From Breznakia pachnodae (lineage in GTDB: Bacteria > Bacillota_I > Bacilli_A > Erysipelotrichales > Erysipelotrichaceae): a DNA stretch of 64,000 bases. Both the position numbers and the translations under genes were made by a program. The notes beneath the pieces are model-generated. The model ran no database searches and was not told the origin of the DNA. It worked only from the letters and a program-made list of their open reading frames with translations. The stretch lies in the NCBI RefSeq assembly GCF_030814225.1, contig NZ_JAUSUR010000005.1, positions 124,001-188,000 on the forward strand, written 5' to 3'. Shown piece after piece: positions 37,236-49,100 of this stretch; position 1 is the stretch's first letter, and every line of letters starts with the position of its first letter.

Positions 37236-38003
37236 CTACCACTCCATCTCTGCTAAAAAATTATTTAGCAATTCTTCTCTGTGATGATCATTAATGTTGT
37301 AATTTTCTAGTTTAAGTTCTCCAAAGATTTTTCCATCTTTTAAATAGATTATTCGATTTGCTCTTAATGCAGACTTTTTATCATGCGTAACCATAATTAC
37401 ACTTTGTCCTTCATTATTAATTTTTGAAAAGACATCCAATACCACATCGGAGTTACTGGAATTTAATGCTCCTGTTGGTTCATCCGCAAATACAACTGCT
37501 GGTGTGTTAATAAGTGATCTTACAATCCCTACTCGTTGTGCTTCTCCACCAGAAATCTGTGATGGAAATTTATGCCATAACGTCTCTTCTATGTTTACTT
37601 TTTTCAATAATTCTTTTGTGTGTTCTTTTACTAATGATTTATTCTTCTCAACTAGGCTACCTGCTGTTACCACATTATCAATTAAACTCATTTTCTCTAG
37701 CAGATACATCTGCTGGAATACAAACCCACAATTCTTTCTTCGAAATACTGCAAGCTTATCATCACTGTAAGAAACAATATCTTCACCTTTGTATACAATT
37801 GATCCACTTGTTGCTCGATCCATTCCAGATAGTACATACATCAAAGTAGATTTTCCAGCTCCTGATGAACCCATAATAACTGTAAAATCACCTTCATATA
37901 TAGTAATATTCATATCACTGATTACTTGTTGTTCTATGTCACCTGTTTTGAAGTTCTTATTTAATTTACTTGCTTCTATAATTACATTCTTATGCTTTTC
38001 CAC
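37236..38003 (-). CDS. ABC ATPase, MacB/LolD type
   Basis: About 255 residues from the GTG at 38003, because GGAGGT lies 5 nt upstream; an ATG at 38015 overlaps that site. Walker A 'GSSGAGKST', Q-loop 'GFVFQQMYLL', signature 'ISGGEAQRV', Walker B 'VVFADEPTGALNS', H-loop 'IMVTHDKKSA'. This is the LolD/MacB/BceA class that pairs with FtsX-type permeases, here the gene 3 bp downstream. First gene of an operon with the permease, an XRE regulator and a GNAT. Confidence 0.93.
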   Translation of the reverse strand: MEKHKNVIIEASKLNKNFKTGDIEQQVISDMNITIYEGDFTVIMGSSGAGKSTLMYVLSGMDRATSGSIVYKGEDIVSYSDDKLAVFRRKNCGFVFQQMYLLEKMSLIDNVVTAGSLVEKNKSLVKEHTKELLKKVNIEETLWHKFPSQISGGEAQRVGIVRSLINTPAVVFADEPTGALNSSNSDVVLDVFSKINNEGQSVIMVTHDKKSALRANRIIYLKDGKIFGELKLENYNINDHHREELLNNFLAEMEW

Positions 38004-38094
38004 TGTTACCTCCATATGGCATATCTGCCCTAATTCAAAGTATATTCATTTAAAAGCAAACAACTAGAAACATGTGTTTACATCAAACAAAAAA

Positions 38095-38117
38095 GAATGC
38101 TACTTATCGTAGCATTC
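38095..38117 (-). terminator. Terminator of the MerR/DUF6273 pair
   Basis: 9-bp perfect stem (38095-38103 with 38109-38117) followed on the minus strand by TTTTTTGTTTG, 10 bp past the stop at 38127. Confidence 0.9.
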
Positions 38118-38126
38118 CAATATATT

Positions 38127-38738
38127 CTATCGTTTTATCCATAAAGCAGGGCGTATTCCACCACTATTATCCTTAGTTATTGGATGGATGGTATTACTGC
38201 TGTACTTGTATGTTCCATTTCCCTGAATACCAATATTACCATCTCCCCAAATGTATACTGCCCTTTTGTTATCCCGTCCTGGTGAGCGAAGCCACCACCA
38301 CCAACCATATCCACCAAACTTCGATCTTCGATTACTATTATTTTCATCTTTTCTTTGAAACCAGTATTTTTGATTCTTGCCTGGATTATACAGTAGCGTA
38401 CTGCTGTCCCCAAAATACTTACATGCAACTTCTTCAATACTCAATAAGAATATTTTATCTTTGCTATCTTCTCCACCATTTGAATCATACCATTCATTGT
38501 TTGGATTCTTATTAATTACAGTAATTATACGTTTCCTATCTTCTTCACTAAAAGTTTTATAAAATTCAGTATTCAAGTAGGAACGAAGTTCACAATCTTT
38601 CCATGTAACATTACCTGCTTTATTATGATAGGGATGTTGACCAATCATATCCTCTGTGATAAGTAATACCCTATCGCTTTGTACATCTAACACACGCCAT
38701 TCATAATTACCAAATGTTATTAGTTCTCCTGCTTTCAT
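38127..38738 (-). CDS. DUF6273 protein (C-type-lectin/FGE-like fold)
   Basis: 203 residues from ATG 38738, set by GGAG 6 nt upstream; an ATG at 38750 has no ribosome site. Family pattern: 'ITFGNYEWRVLDVQSDRVLL', 'WKDCELRSYLNTEFYKTFSE', 'GYGWWWWLRSPG', then C-terminal 'NSGGIRPALWIKR'. DUF6273 modules have the formylglycine-generating-enzyme/C-lectin type architecture and are abundant in gut Firmicutes. No signal peptide, so cytoplasmic here. It begins 15 bp after the MerR gene and shares its terminator. Function unknown. Confidence 0.85.
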   Translation of the reverse strand: MKAGELITFGNYEWRVLDVQSDRVLLITEDMIGQHPYHNKAGNVTWKDCELRSYLNTEFYKTFSEEDRKRIITVINKNPNNEWYDSNGGEDSKDKIFLLSIEEVACKYFGDSSTLLYNPGKNQKYWFQRKDENNSNRRSKFGGYGWWWWLRSPGRDNKRAVYIWGDGNIGIQGNGTYKYSSNTIHPITKDNSGGIRPALWIKR

Positions 38739-38753
38739 ATTTGTCTCCATCTA

Positions 38754-39758
38754 TTATTTTTCTTTAATTGGAAATAGTAAATCCAATTGCATTTCCTGCA
38801 TTGGAAATCCTTTTCTCGCATAATTATAAAAATTCAATGTTTCTTCTAAACCTTGTCCAAATAAGGTTTCCTTTGACTGCCAGCGAGATGATCCCCAATC
38901 ATTATCATATTTATCACTTTCTTTGACCCAGTCACCTAATAATCGCCAGTCTTGAAAGTCCCATGAGCGCAATACATGGGCAGCATACAAACCACCTTTA
39001 AACTCTCTTCTTACAAATGGTTTAGGGATTTCCATATCATCAGGTACACTCACCCACATTTCATAGCGATGTGATTTTCTTCCAATCTCTGGCTCCTCGA
39101 TAGGACAGTCAAAACCAAAACTTCTTAAATCTGGTTTGATATCTAATAAGTTATTATCAACTACAAATTGATTAATCAAATCACCAGTTACTCCTTCGCA
39201 TCCTTCTCCAGAAGCATATACTGCTGCCATTGTCATCGGAGGTAAGTAAATGATACGAACATCTTTATCTGTTATCTTACTTAAACTCTGATCTGCTTTA
39301 TTTAATTCTTCCATTGATATTTCCTCTTTCACTTTCTTTATCTGATTATCTGAAAAAGAAAGAGATCCTATAACTGAAAGTAAAGTATCATCACTTAACA
39401 AATGCAAACTTACATCTGTCTTTTCTCTTATTTCCTCTACAAAACGTAACAATATAGATTTCACTGTAGATAATGCTGTAATCTCATCATCTAACTGATC
39501 AATGTTTTCCCTGAATATTTCCACCACCTGAACTGCATCTGAATTATTCAATATACGGATAATTTGTTTCACAGGAATTCTTAGCTTACGTAAGACGATT
39601 ATTTGCTGTAAACGAGTTAAGGCATCATTATCATAAACACGATAAGCATAGCCTTCCTTACGTAGGCTATGAAGCAATCCTACTTGTTCATAGTAACGAA
39701 GCATCCTTGTCGATACTCCATATTCTTTAGACACCTGACTTACTGTTTGTAATTCCAT
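38754..39758 (-). CDS. MerR-family regulator with large effector-binding domain
   Basis: 334 residues from ATG 39758 (a GTG precedes it by one codon); AGAGGTAA is the ribosome site. MerR helix-turn-helix at about 1-70 ('VSKEYGVSTRMLRYYEQVGL', 'AYRVYDNDALTRLQQI'), a coiled dimerisation helix (about 75-115), and a C-terminal GyrI/BmrR-like sensor domain of about 170 residues ('IIYLPPMTMAAVYASGEGCE'). Its promoter has the 19-bp spacer expected of MerR-regulated promoters. Followed by the DUF6273 gene. Ligand unknown. Confidence 0.9.
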   Translation of the reverse strand: MELQTVSQVSKEYGVSTRMLRYYEQVGLLHSLRKEGYAYRVYDNDALTRLQQIIVLRKLRIPVKQIIRILNNSDAVQVVEIFRENIDQLDDEITALSTVKSILLRFVEEIREKTDVSLHLLSDDTLLSVIGSLSFSDNQIKKVKEEISMEELNKADQSLSKITDKDVRIIYLPPMTMAAVYASGEGCEGVTGDLINQFVVDNNLLDIKPDLRSFGFDCPIEEPEIGRKSHRYEMWVSVPDDMEIPKPFVRREFKGGLYAAHVLRSWDFQDWRLLGDWVKESDKYDNDWGSSRWQSKETLFGQGLEETLNFYNYARKGFPMQEMQLDLLFPIKEK

Positions 39759-39786
39759 CACTTACCTCTTTCTTAATACTGTTTAT

Positions 39787-39817
39787 ATCGTAAAGTGCGA
39801 CACGGTGTTTGAGTCAA
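39787..39817 (-). promoter_or_regulatory. MerR-type promoter with 19-bp spacer
   Basis: Minus-strand -35 TTGACT (39812-39817) and -10 TACGAT (39787-39792) separated by 19 bp, the overlong spacing that MerR proteins correct by twisting the DNA. It precedes the MerR gene itself. Confidence 0.65.
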
Positions 39818-39851
39818 TACCTATTCAAGAACTAAACACAATTTACTATCA

Positions 39852-40604
39852 TTAATTATTATTTGCTTCCAACTTCTTTCTTTTTGTTCTTGAGCCATGC
39901 TTAATCACCCACTGACATTCTTTACTAACAGGTTCAACTGACCAAGTACGAACTATTTCTTCAAATTTATCTGGAACCTCTCTAAATAAATCATTTAAAT
40001 TATTAGCAACACTCTTTTGTGTTGTTTTATCTAAATCATCTTTAAGATTCGTTAGTAATTCAACATACATATCATAGTAATCAAGTGCAACATACATCTT
40101 TTTTGCCCAAGGTAATCGAATTCGAATACATTCACTAGCTAAACGCCGAACTCTTTTATTACCATCCTTACTCCATTCTAATAATAACTTCATTGATCTT
40201 TCTGGGTACTTTAAAATAATTGGTCGCATACAATACTCACTGGTAAATCGTTTGGTAAGTTCCTTACTGAACTGCGTACTAACTTCAAAATCAACATCAC
40301 CATATAGTTCAACATATCTTCCAAGTGGCCATAACCAATATCCTTGCGTAAACATTCCTAGACTACCTTCTAGTTCAGGTCCTAATATCTTTGTAAATAT
40401 AGCAATTACATCTGCATACTCTAATTGCAGTGTTTCATGTAAGGATTTTGCAAGCAACTCCTGTCGATCATTAAACTCAAGTTGTTCAAGATTTTCTTGA
40501 AGTAAAGAAATAAATAATTCAGTATTAAAATCAGGATAAACTGACTTCAACTTCTCAGCTAACATATAGCTATATTCAATATCATAGTAATCTTTAACTT
40601 TCAT
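39852..40604 (-). CDS. DNA alkylation repair (HEAT-repeat AlkC/AlkD-like) protein
   Basis: 250 residues from ATG 40604, with AAGGTG 7 nt upstream; an ATG at 40610 is too close to that site. All-helical HEAT-like repeats: 'GYWLWPLGRYVELYGDVDFE', 'RFTSEYCMRPIILKYPERSM', 'WSKDGNKRVRRLASECIRIR', 'CQWVIKHGSRTKRKK'. This matches DNA alkylation repair proteins of the AlkC/AlkD superfamily, which excise 3-methyl and bulky alkyl purines. It overlaps the upstream TetR gene by 11 bp and is translationally coupled to it, so the repressor probably controls it. Catalytic activity is not proven by sequence alone. Confidence 0.82.
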   Translation of the reverse strand: MKVKDYYDIEYSYMLAEKLKSVYPDFNTELFISLLQENLEQLEFNDRQELLAKSLHETLQLEYADVIAIFTKILGPELEGSLGMFTQGYWLWPLGRYVELYGDVDFEVSTQFSKELTKRFTSEYCMRPIILKYPERSMKLLLEWSKDGNKRVRRLASECIRIRLPWAKKMYVALDYYDMYVELLTNLKDDLDKTTQKSVANNLNDLFREVPDKFEEIVRTWSVEPVSKECQWVIKHGSRTKRKKLEANNN

Positions 40605-41199
40605 TTTCATTCACCTTAAGTCCTTTTAATAAATGATTGATATACTCATACATTTCTTTTTTTCTTATCATCTTAATTTCAGCAAGATGTAAAGATAAAT
40701 CATTTAGTGCACCAGAAATCATATGAGCAATCAAAGTAGTATCTAAATCAACTAATACTCCTGATTCTTTTACAACCTCTAATTGTTCCTTAAGCAAAGT
40801 TACTGAATTCTCATTATCCATTTTTCGCCAGTCTTCCCATTCAACAACATTCAGTGAATCTATTAACAATATTCGTTTGTTTGACTCAAGCGTCGCTGCT
40901 TCAACAAAACCAATACAACCTAAGATTAACTGCTCCCATACATCTTCTGATGTCATCGCTTCTTTCTCTACGTTTTCTCCAACTTCGTTTTGCACCTGAC
41001 TTAACACAGCAAGGAATAGTTCTTTCTTATTTTTAAAGTGATGGTAAAGTGCACCTCTTGTCATATTCACTTCTTTAACAATCGCCTCTAAAGAAGTCTT
41101 TTCAAAACCATAAGTTGAAAAATGTCTTCGTGCTATTTTAATTAAATTATTTGTAGTTGCTATAGAAGCAAGATTATTTTTATTCTCTTTTGTTTCCAT
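40594..41199 (-). CDS. TetR-family repressor
   Basis: 201 residues; AAAAGGAGG precedes the ATG. N-terminal TetR helix-turn-helix at about 18-65 ('ARRHFSTYGFEKTSLEAIVK', 'VNMTRGALYHHFKNKKELF'), then an all-helical ligand-binding domain ending 'MYEYINHLLKGLKVNENES'. A perfect 21-bp palindrome 32 bp upstream is its probable operator. Paired with the DNA alkylation repair gene, which it overlaps. Confidence 0.92.
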   Translation of the reverse strand: METKENKNNLASIATTNNLIKIARRHFSTYGFEKTSLEAIVKEVNMTRGALYHHFKNKKELFLAVLSQVQNEVGENVEKEAMTSEDVWEQLILGCIGFVEAATLESNKRILLIDSLNVVEWEDWRKMDNENSVTLLKEQLEVVKESGVLVDLDTTLIAHMISGALNDLSLHLAEIKMIRKKEMYEYINHLLKGLKVNENES

Positions 41200-41230
41200 T
41201 CTATAGTAACCTCCTTTTATCTAAACAATA

Positions 41231-41251
41231 ACATACATACAGTATGTATGT
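41231..41251 (-). promoter_or_regulatory. TetR operator: perfect 21-bp palindrome
   Basis: ACATACATAC (41231-41240), a central A, and GTATGTATGT (41242-41251) form a perfect inverted repeat between the GH1 terminator and the TetR ribosome site, overlapping the promoter area of the TetR gene. Confidence 0.8.
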
Positions 41252-41273
41252 AAATATAATTAGCAAATAAAAA

Positions 41274-41299
41274 GGTGTAATGTACGATACATTACAACC
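41274..41299 (-). terminator. Terminator of the 41-48 kb PTS operon
   Basis: 11-bp stem with one bulged base (41274-41284 with 41288-41299) followed on the minus strand by TTTTTATTTGC, just past the GH1 stop at 41311. Confidence 0.85.
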
Positions 41300-41310
41300 T
41301 GTTTAAACTA

Positions 41311-42795
<1,485 letters not shown>

Positions 42796-42804
42796 TTATT
42801 ATTT

Positions 42805-43290
42805 TTAAAATTCTTCTCTATATCCTAAAACCTGAAGTGACTCTTTTGTATACTGCATAATCTCAAACTTGTTTCCATCAGGATCTTGTAACCACATTTG
42901 ATAAGTCCCTGTTGGTCCCTTACTGATTTCAGTATCAAACTCAATTCCTTTTGCTTCCATCGCTTTTCTTGTCTTATATATATCATCAACAAGTAATGCA
43001 AAATGAGAATAATCCATTCGCTCATTCCACTTACTATGTTCAATCTGATTTTCCATTGCTGGGAAGAACTCCAAAAACTGACCTGGTGCTATTTCAATAT
43101 AGATAAACGCTGTATCATTTTCATCTTTTGTTTCTGCCATTTCAGCAAACGGCCCTCTTCCTGTTCCTTTATATAAACCAAATGGAATTACCATTTTTGC
43201 TTTTAACCCTAATTTATTTTCATAAAAATCGCGAATTGCATTTAAATCTTTCGTAAAGAATGATACATGCATAATTGATTTAAATTCCAT
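42805..43290 (-). CDS. VOC (glyoxalase/bleomycin-resistance) superfamily protein
   Basis: 161 residues. VOC fold with 'IMHVSFFTKDLNAIRDFYEN', 'KLGLKAKMVIPFG', 'FLEFFPAMENQ' and C-terminal 'WLQDPDGNKFEIMQYTKES'. The likely metal ligands are the His in 'MHVSFF', Glu in 'FLEFF', His in 'YSHFALLV' and Glu in 'KFEIMQ'. Lies 1 bp after the RpiB-type gene inside a sugar operon. Could be a metal-dependent isomerase or lyase acting on a sugar or on the released aglycone rather than a true glyoxalase. Confidence 0.85.
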   Translation of the reverse strand: MEFKSIMHVSFFTKDLNAIRDFYENKLGLKAKMVIPFGLYKGTGRGPFAEMAETKDENDTAFIYIEIAPGQFLEFFPAMENQIEHSKWNERMDYSHFALLVDDIYKTRKAMEAKGIEFDTEISKGPTGTYQMWLQDPDGNKFEIMQYTKESLQVLGYREEF

Positions 43291-43291
43291 T

Positions 43292-43741
43292 TTATCTCTG
43301 CCTTCTTTCTATTTCACTAATCATATCAATTCGGCTTTGATGGCGTTCACCTTCAAACTTACCTGATAACCATGAATCAACAATCATCTTTGCTAGTTCG
43401 CTACCAACAACTCTGGCACCAAACGCCAACATATTAGTGTTGTTGTGTTCTCTTGATAATTTAGCACTATATGGTTCTGAACAGACTACACATCTGATTC
43501 CATTTACCTTATTTGCGGCAAGACTAATTCCAACACCAGTTCCACAAATCAAGATTCCTTTATCTACTTCATTATTGACCACTGCATTGGCTACTGCTTC
43601 ACCACTCAGTGGATAATCAAATCGATCACTGCTGTTGGTACCGAAGTCAATCACTTCATAACCATAAGTCTCAGCAATATACGTTTTAATGATTTCTTTC
43701 ATCTCAACAGCAACATGGTCATTTCCAATTCCTATTTTCAT
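43292..43741 (-). CDS. RpiB/AlsI/LacAB-type sugar-phosphate isomerase
   Basis: 149 residues. RpiB fold: 'GIGNDHVAVEMKEIIKTYI', catalytic Cys66 in 'ILICGTGVGISLAANK', 'SREHNNTNMLAFGARVVG'. RpiB-type enzymes isomerise ribose-5-P to ribulose-5-P, and several also or mainly isomerise allose-6-P to allulose-6-P (AlsI). In an operon with an AlsE-like epimerase and phospho-glycosidases, the allose-6-P role is the better fit. The N-terminal motif has GNDH where most family members have GSDH. Lies 1 bp after EIIA. Confidence 0.9.
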   Translation of the reverse strand: MKIGIGNDHVAVEMKEIIKTYIAETYGYEVIDFGTNSSDRFDYPLSGEAVANAVVNNEVDKGILICGTGVGISLAANKVNGIRCVVCSEPYSAKLSREHNNTNMLAFGARVVGSELAKMIVDSWLSGKFEGERHQSRIDMISEIERRQR

Positions 43742-43742
43742 A

Positions 43743-44221
43743 TTAATTAACCTTCATTACTTTCTCACCCAAAACTTTTTCTCCTAGATTTTTTTCAATG
43801 TCTGGATAGTCATCTGAGTTGGTAATGACAACCATTAGGGTTGCATCATAACCTTTTTCTTCTATCTTTTTAAAATCGACATCAACTAATAGATCTCCTG
43901 CTTGTACCTTCTGGTTTTGTTTAACATGTACTTCAAATGGTTCCCCATCTAATTCAACCGTATTAATACCAATGTGCAGAAGGATATCGATGTTGTTACT
44001 GGTTTTAATTCCTAATGCATGTTTGGTTGGAAATATCATTGTTACTTCTCCATCAACTGGAGAATATAATTCAGAATCACTTGTAATAATTCCAATTCCA
44101 TCTCCTAACATTTTTGAACTAAACATCTCATCATTTGTATCTGTAATATCAATATAGTTACCATTACATGGTGCTGTTAATTCACTGGATGAAGTTTTCT
44201 TAAATTTATCAAACAGTCCCA

Positions 44222-44222
<1 letters not shown>
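43743..44222 (-). CDS. PTS EIIA, glucose family (alloside-type operon)
   Basis: 159 residues. Crr-like EIIA: 'TAPCNGNYIDITDTNDEMFS', 'SKMLGDGIGIIT', and histidines in 'FPTKHALGI' and 'ILLHIGINTVEL'. It donates phosphate to the EIIB of the EIIBC at 46427-47758, which has no EIIA domain of its own. Its ATG overlaps the GH1 stop (TAATG), so translation is coupled. Confidence 0.93.
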
Positions 44223-46385
<2,163 letters not shown>

Positions 46386-46426
46386 CATAATTCCTCCTCT
46401 TTTAAAGAAAGGCAATTTTCATTGCC

Positions 46427-47758
46427 TTACTCCATGCTATCGTTATACCCAAAGAAATAAACTAATACTGCTGCAAGTACAAATGCTACTGCTGTACCAA
46501 TTAATAAGAATTCAAATCCTTTGTCATTCATAAAAGCAGTAAATGTTAGGATTGAAGGAATAACAACTGCTGTTCCTTGCGCTCCACCTAAACATGTAAT
46601 GGATGCTCCTACAGCTCCTGCAATACCACCCAATACCATTGGACGTTTATATTTTAAGTTCGTACCATAGATACTTGGCTCTGTAATCCCAAATGCTGCT
46701 GTTAATGCTCCAGTACCTGCTGCTGCACGAACATTTGCTTTTTTCGTTTTTAAGAATACTCCAAATGCTGCTCCTGCCATACAGAAGTTAATTGGTCCAA
46801 CCATTGGAATAATCATGTCATATCCAAGAACAGCTAAGTTTGTTAAGATAACTGGCACAACTCCCCAGTGAACTCCAAAGATAACCATAAAGTTCCAACT
46901 GAACCCCAATACAACTCCTAATAAAATTGGACTAAAACTATATAAGTTAGAGAAAATTGTACTCATCCATGAAGATACTTCAGCGAAGATTGGTCCAATT
47001 ACAATAAATACAATAGGAACCAATACTAATAAACATATAAATGGCATAAGGAATGGATATACAAATTCTGGAATAATTCGATTCAATACTTTTTCTAGTT
47101 TTAATTGTAAATAAACAGTAAATATAATTGGTAATACTGAACTAGCGAAACTGCTTACTGTAAATGTAAGTCCAAAGAATGATAAGTCAGTATCTGTTAA
47201 TGCTGTAATTGATGGATAAAACATTGATCCAGCAATAATTAATGAAAGGAATTTATTTGCCTTAAATTTTTCAGCTGCTGTTACTGCCAATATAAATGGC
47301 AAGAAATTAAACACTGCATCAGATGCTGCATATAGCAATATATAAGCTCCACTTGTTACATCTAAAATTGCAAAATATTCTAGTAAAGATATAAAACCTT
47401 TTAATACCCCTGCACCACACATAACAAGTAACATTGGTGAGAATATAGAAGAAATTGTATCGATTGCCATATCCAATGGATTCATTTTCTTTGTCTCAAC
47501 GACTGTGTCAGATAAATCTAATAATTTTTTAACTTCTTCACACAAGATAGGAACTTTACTTCCAATAATGATTTGGAATTGTCCTGCTCCTGTTACTATT
47601 CCCTTTACTCCCTCAAGTTTTTCAAGTTCTTCTTTTTGCACAAGACTATCATCTTTTAATTTAAAACGTAAACGTGTAGCACAATTGAATACTGAAGCTA
47701 CGTTATCTTTTGATCCAATTAATTCAATAATCTCTGCTGCTAAAACTTTATACTCCAT
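46427..47758 (-). CDS. PTS EIIBC, glucose/beta-glucoside family (alloside-type operon)
   Basis: 443 residues; AAGGAGG lies 5 nt before the ATG. EIIB (1-80) with phospho-Cys26 in 'FNCATRLRFKL', EIIC (about 95-440) with about ten membrane helices and 'GITEPSIYGTNLKYKRPM'. The EIIA is encoded separately four genes... downstream at 43743-44222. First gene of the operon, preceded by a LacI-type operator pair flanking its promoter. Substrate: a beta-glycoside; the downstream isomerase and epimerase suggest the sugar part is allose. Confidence 0.92.
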   Translation of the reverse strand: MEYKVLAAEIIELIGSKDNVASVFNCATRLRFKLKDDSLVQKEELEKLEGVKGIVTGAGQFQIIIGSKVPILCEEVKKLLDLSDTVVETKKMNPLDMAIDTISSIFSPMLLVMCGAGVLKGFISLLEYFAILDVTSGAYILLYAASDAVFNFLPFILAVTAAEKFKANKFLSLIIAGSMFYPSITALTDTDLSFFGLTFTVSSFASSVLPIIFTVYLQLKLEKVLNRIIPEFVYPFLMPFICLLVLVPIVFIVIGPIFAEVSSWMSTIFSNLYSFSPILLGVVLGFSWNFMVIFGVHWGVVPVILTNLAVLGYDMIIPMVGPINFCMAGAAFGVFLKTKKANVRAAAGTGALTAAFGITEPSIYGTNLKYKRPMVLGGIAGAVGASITCLGGAQGTAVVIPSILTFTAFMNDKGFEFLLIGTAVAFVLAAVLVYFFGYNDSME

Positions 47759-47812
47759 AATGTCCTCCTTGGGTAATCGATTCCTTTGTGGAAATCGAAA
47801 TAAATAATTAAT

Positions 47813-47824
47813 GCAATCGATTGC
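47813..47824. promoter_or_regulatory. LacI operator O1
   Basis: GCAATCGATTGC, a perfect 12-bp palindrome, about 10 bp downstream of the EIIBC -10 in the initially transcribed region. A degenerate fourth copy (TAATCGATTCC, 47774-47784) lies nearer the EIIBC gene. Confidence 0.85.
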
Positions 47825-47832
47825 TCACCTAT

Positions 47833-47861
47833 AGAATAAACCTATTTATTTGTATTGTCAA
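47833..47861 (-). promoter_or_regulatory. Promoter of the alloside-type PTS operon
   Basis: Minus-strand -35 TTGACA (47856-47861), 17-bp spacer, -10 TATTCT (47833-47838). Operators lie on both sides: O2 just upstream of the -35 and O1 just downstream of the -10. Confidence 0.75.
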
Positions 47862-47862
47862 C

Positions 47863-47888
47863 ACAAAATGCAATCGATTGCATTTTGT
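47863..47888. promoter_or_regulatory. LacI operator O2 (26-bp perfect palindrome)
   Basis: The GCAATCGATTGC core (47870-47881) is extended by perfectly matching flanks (ACAAAAT on the left, ATTTTGT on the right) to a 26-bp palindrome. It abuts the -35 of the PTS operon promoter. Confidence 0.88.
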
Positions 47889-47982
47889 TGTCTAAAATGG
47901 ATAAAGTCTTTAAATAAGCAGTATATGTATAATTGTTATGTTATTTTATACTCTTTCTACTTCTATTATAACGCAAATAAAA

Positions 47983-48018
47983 CAATCGATTGCATTGATT
48001 GTTGGAATTTGTTATAAT
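47983..48018 (+). promoter_or_regulatory. lacI-type gene promoter overlapped by operator O3
   Basis: -35 TTGCAT (47990-47995), 17-bp spacer, -10 TATAAT (48013-48018). Operator O3 (CAATCGATTG, 47983-47992, reading ATTGCA to its right) covers the -35, so the repressor should control its own synthesis. Confidence 0.8.
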
Positions 48019-48039
48019 AATCACAGAAAGGGTGATATT

Positions 48040-49056
48040 ATGGCTGTTTCAATATATGATATTGCAAAAATTGCTGGCGTTTCTGCTGGTACTGTTTCAA
48101 AGATACTTAACAACAAAGGAAAGTATTCTCAGGAAACAATTGATAATATAAAGAAAATTGCTGAAGAACAGGGATATGTTGTAAATCAGACTGCAAAAAG
48201 TCTAAGAACGGCAAAAACGAATACTATAGGTATTCTGGTTCCTAATGTAAGCAATGATTTTTTCTCTACTATCTGTATGGATGTACAGGACTTTTTTCAT
48301 GAACATGGGTATACGAGTTACTTATGTAACACGCATGATGATCTTAATTTAGAAAAAGAGTATCTGCATGACTTGGTTCAAAAGAAAGTAGATGGAGTTA
48401 TTAATGTTGCTGGTATCCTAAGCCAACAGGAAAATATGTTAGGTAACATCCCTGTTGTCAGTATTGATCGGGAGCCATTTGATGAACAAAACCCTACCCT
48501 TATTACCAACGACTATTATAAAATCGTATATGATGTAAGTGAACATCTTATTAAACAAGGGTGTAAAAAAATAATCCTGATTACATTAGAAAGTTTTAAT
48601 GTATACAGAACCAGTGAAAATGGAATCTTAACTGGATTCCAAGATGCTTTGAAAGCTCATGATTTACCTTATTTCGAACCTACTAGTATCTTCAGATTAC
48701 CTGGACAAGATAAGAGTTATATTGAATCCGAAATTTTAATTAGCGAGTTAATTAATAATAAATTAGAATTTGATGGAATTGTTGCAACTGGAGATCGTTT
48801 GGCATTAGGTGCACTTACTGCACTAAAAAGAAATAACATTGATATTCCAGGCAAAGTAAAACTAGCAGGGATGGATAACTCTCTATATTCTCAGTTACCT
48901 ACTCCTTCCATTACTTCTGTTGCAAGAAATACAACACAACTTGCTAAAATTGCATCTGAGTGTTTATTAAAACTTATTAATAAAGAAGCGTTGGATGATA
49001 CTAAAATTATCGTCGAACATAATATAATCGAAAGAGATACAACAAGAAAATCGTAA
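48040..49056 (+). CDS. LacI-family repressor of the alloside-type PTS operon
   Basis: 338 residues from ATG 48040 (MAVSIYDIAKIAGVS), set by AAAGGGTGATATT upstream; the frame is open further upstream through the operator region but without a ribosome site. LacI helix-turn-helix 'YDIAKIAGVSAGTVSKILNN' and hinge 'VNQTAKSLRTAKT', then a periplasmic-binding-protein-like sensor domain (about 60-335) with 'TIGILVPNVSNDFFSTICMD'. Divergent from the PTS operon with three shared operators, so it controls both. The inducer is presumably a phosphorylated sugar of the pathway. Confidence 0.95.
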   Translation: MAVSIYDIAKIAGVSAGTVSKILNNKGKYSQETIDNIKKIAEEQGYVVNQTAKSLRTAKTNTIGILVPNVSNDFFSTICMDVQDFFHEHGYTSYLCNTHDDLNLEKEYLHDLVQKKVDGVINVAGILSQQENMLGNIPVVSIDREPFDEQNPTLITNDYYKIVYDVSEHLIKQGCKKIILITLESFNVYRTSENGILTGFQDALKAHDLPYFEPTSIFRLPGQDKSYIESEILISELINNKLEFDGIVATGDRLALGALTALKRNNIDIPGKVKLAGMDNSLYSQLPTPSITSVARNTTQLAKIASECLLKLINKEALDDTKIIVEHNIIERDTTRKS

Positions 49057-49059
49057 ACA

Positions 49060-49100
49060 AAAAGCAAATGATAGAAATCACGCTCTATTCATTTGCTTTT
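49060..49100. terminator. Bidirectional terminator between lacI-type and GNAT genes
   Basis: 12-bp stem (49060-49071 with 49089-49100), extended by TAGA/TCTA with one bulge, followed by ATTTTTTT on the plus strand; it overlaps the convergent stop at 49099. Confidence 0.88.
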
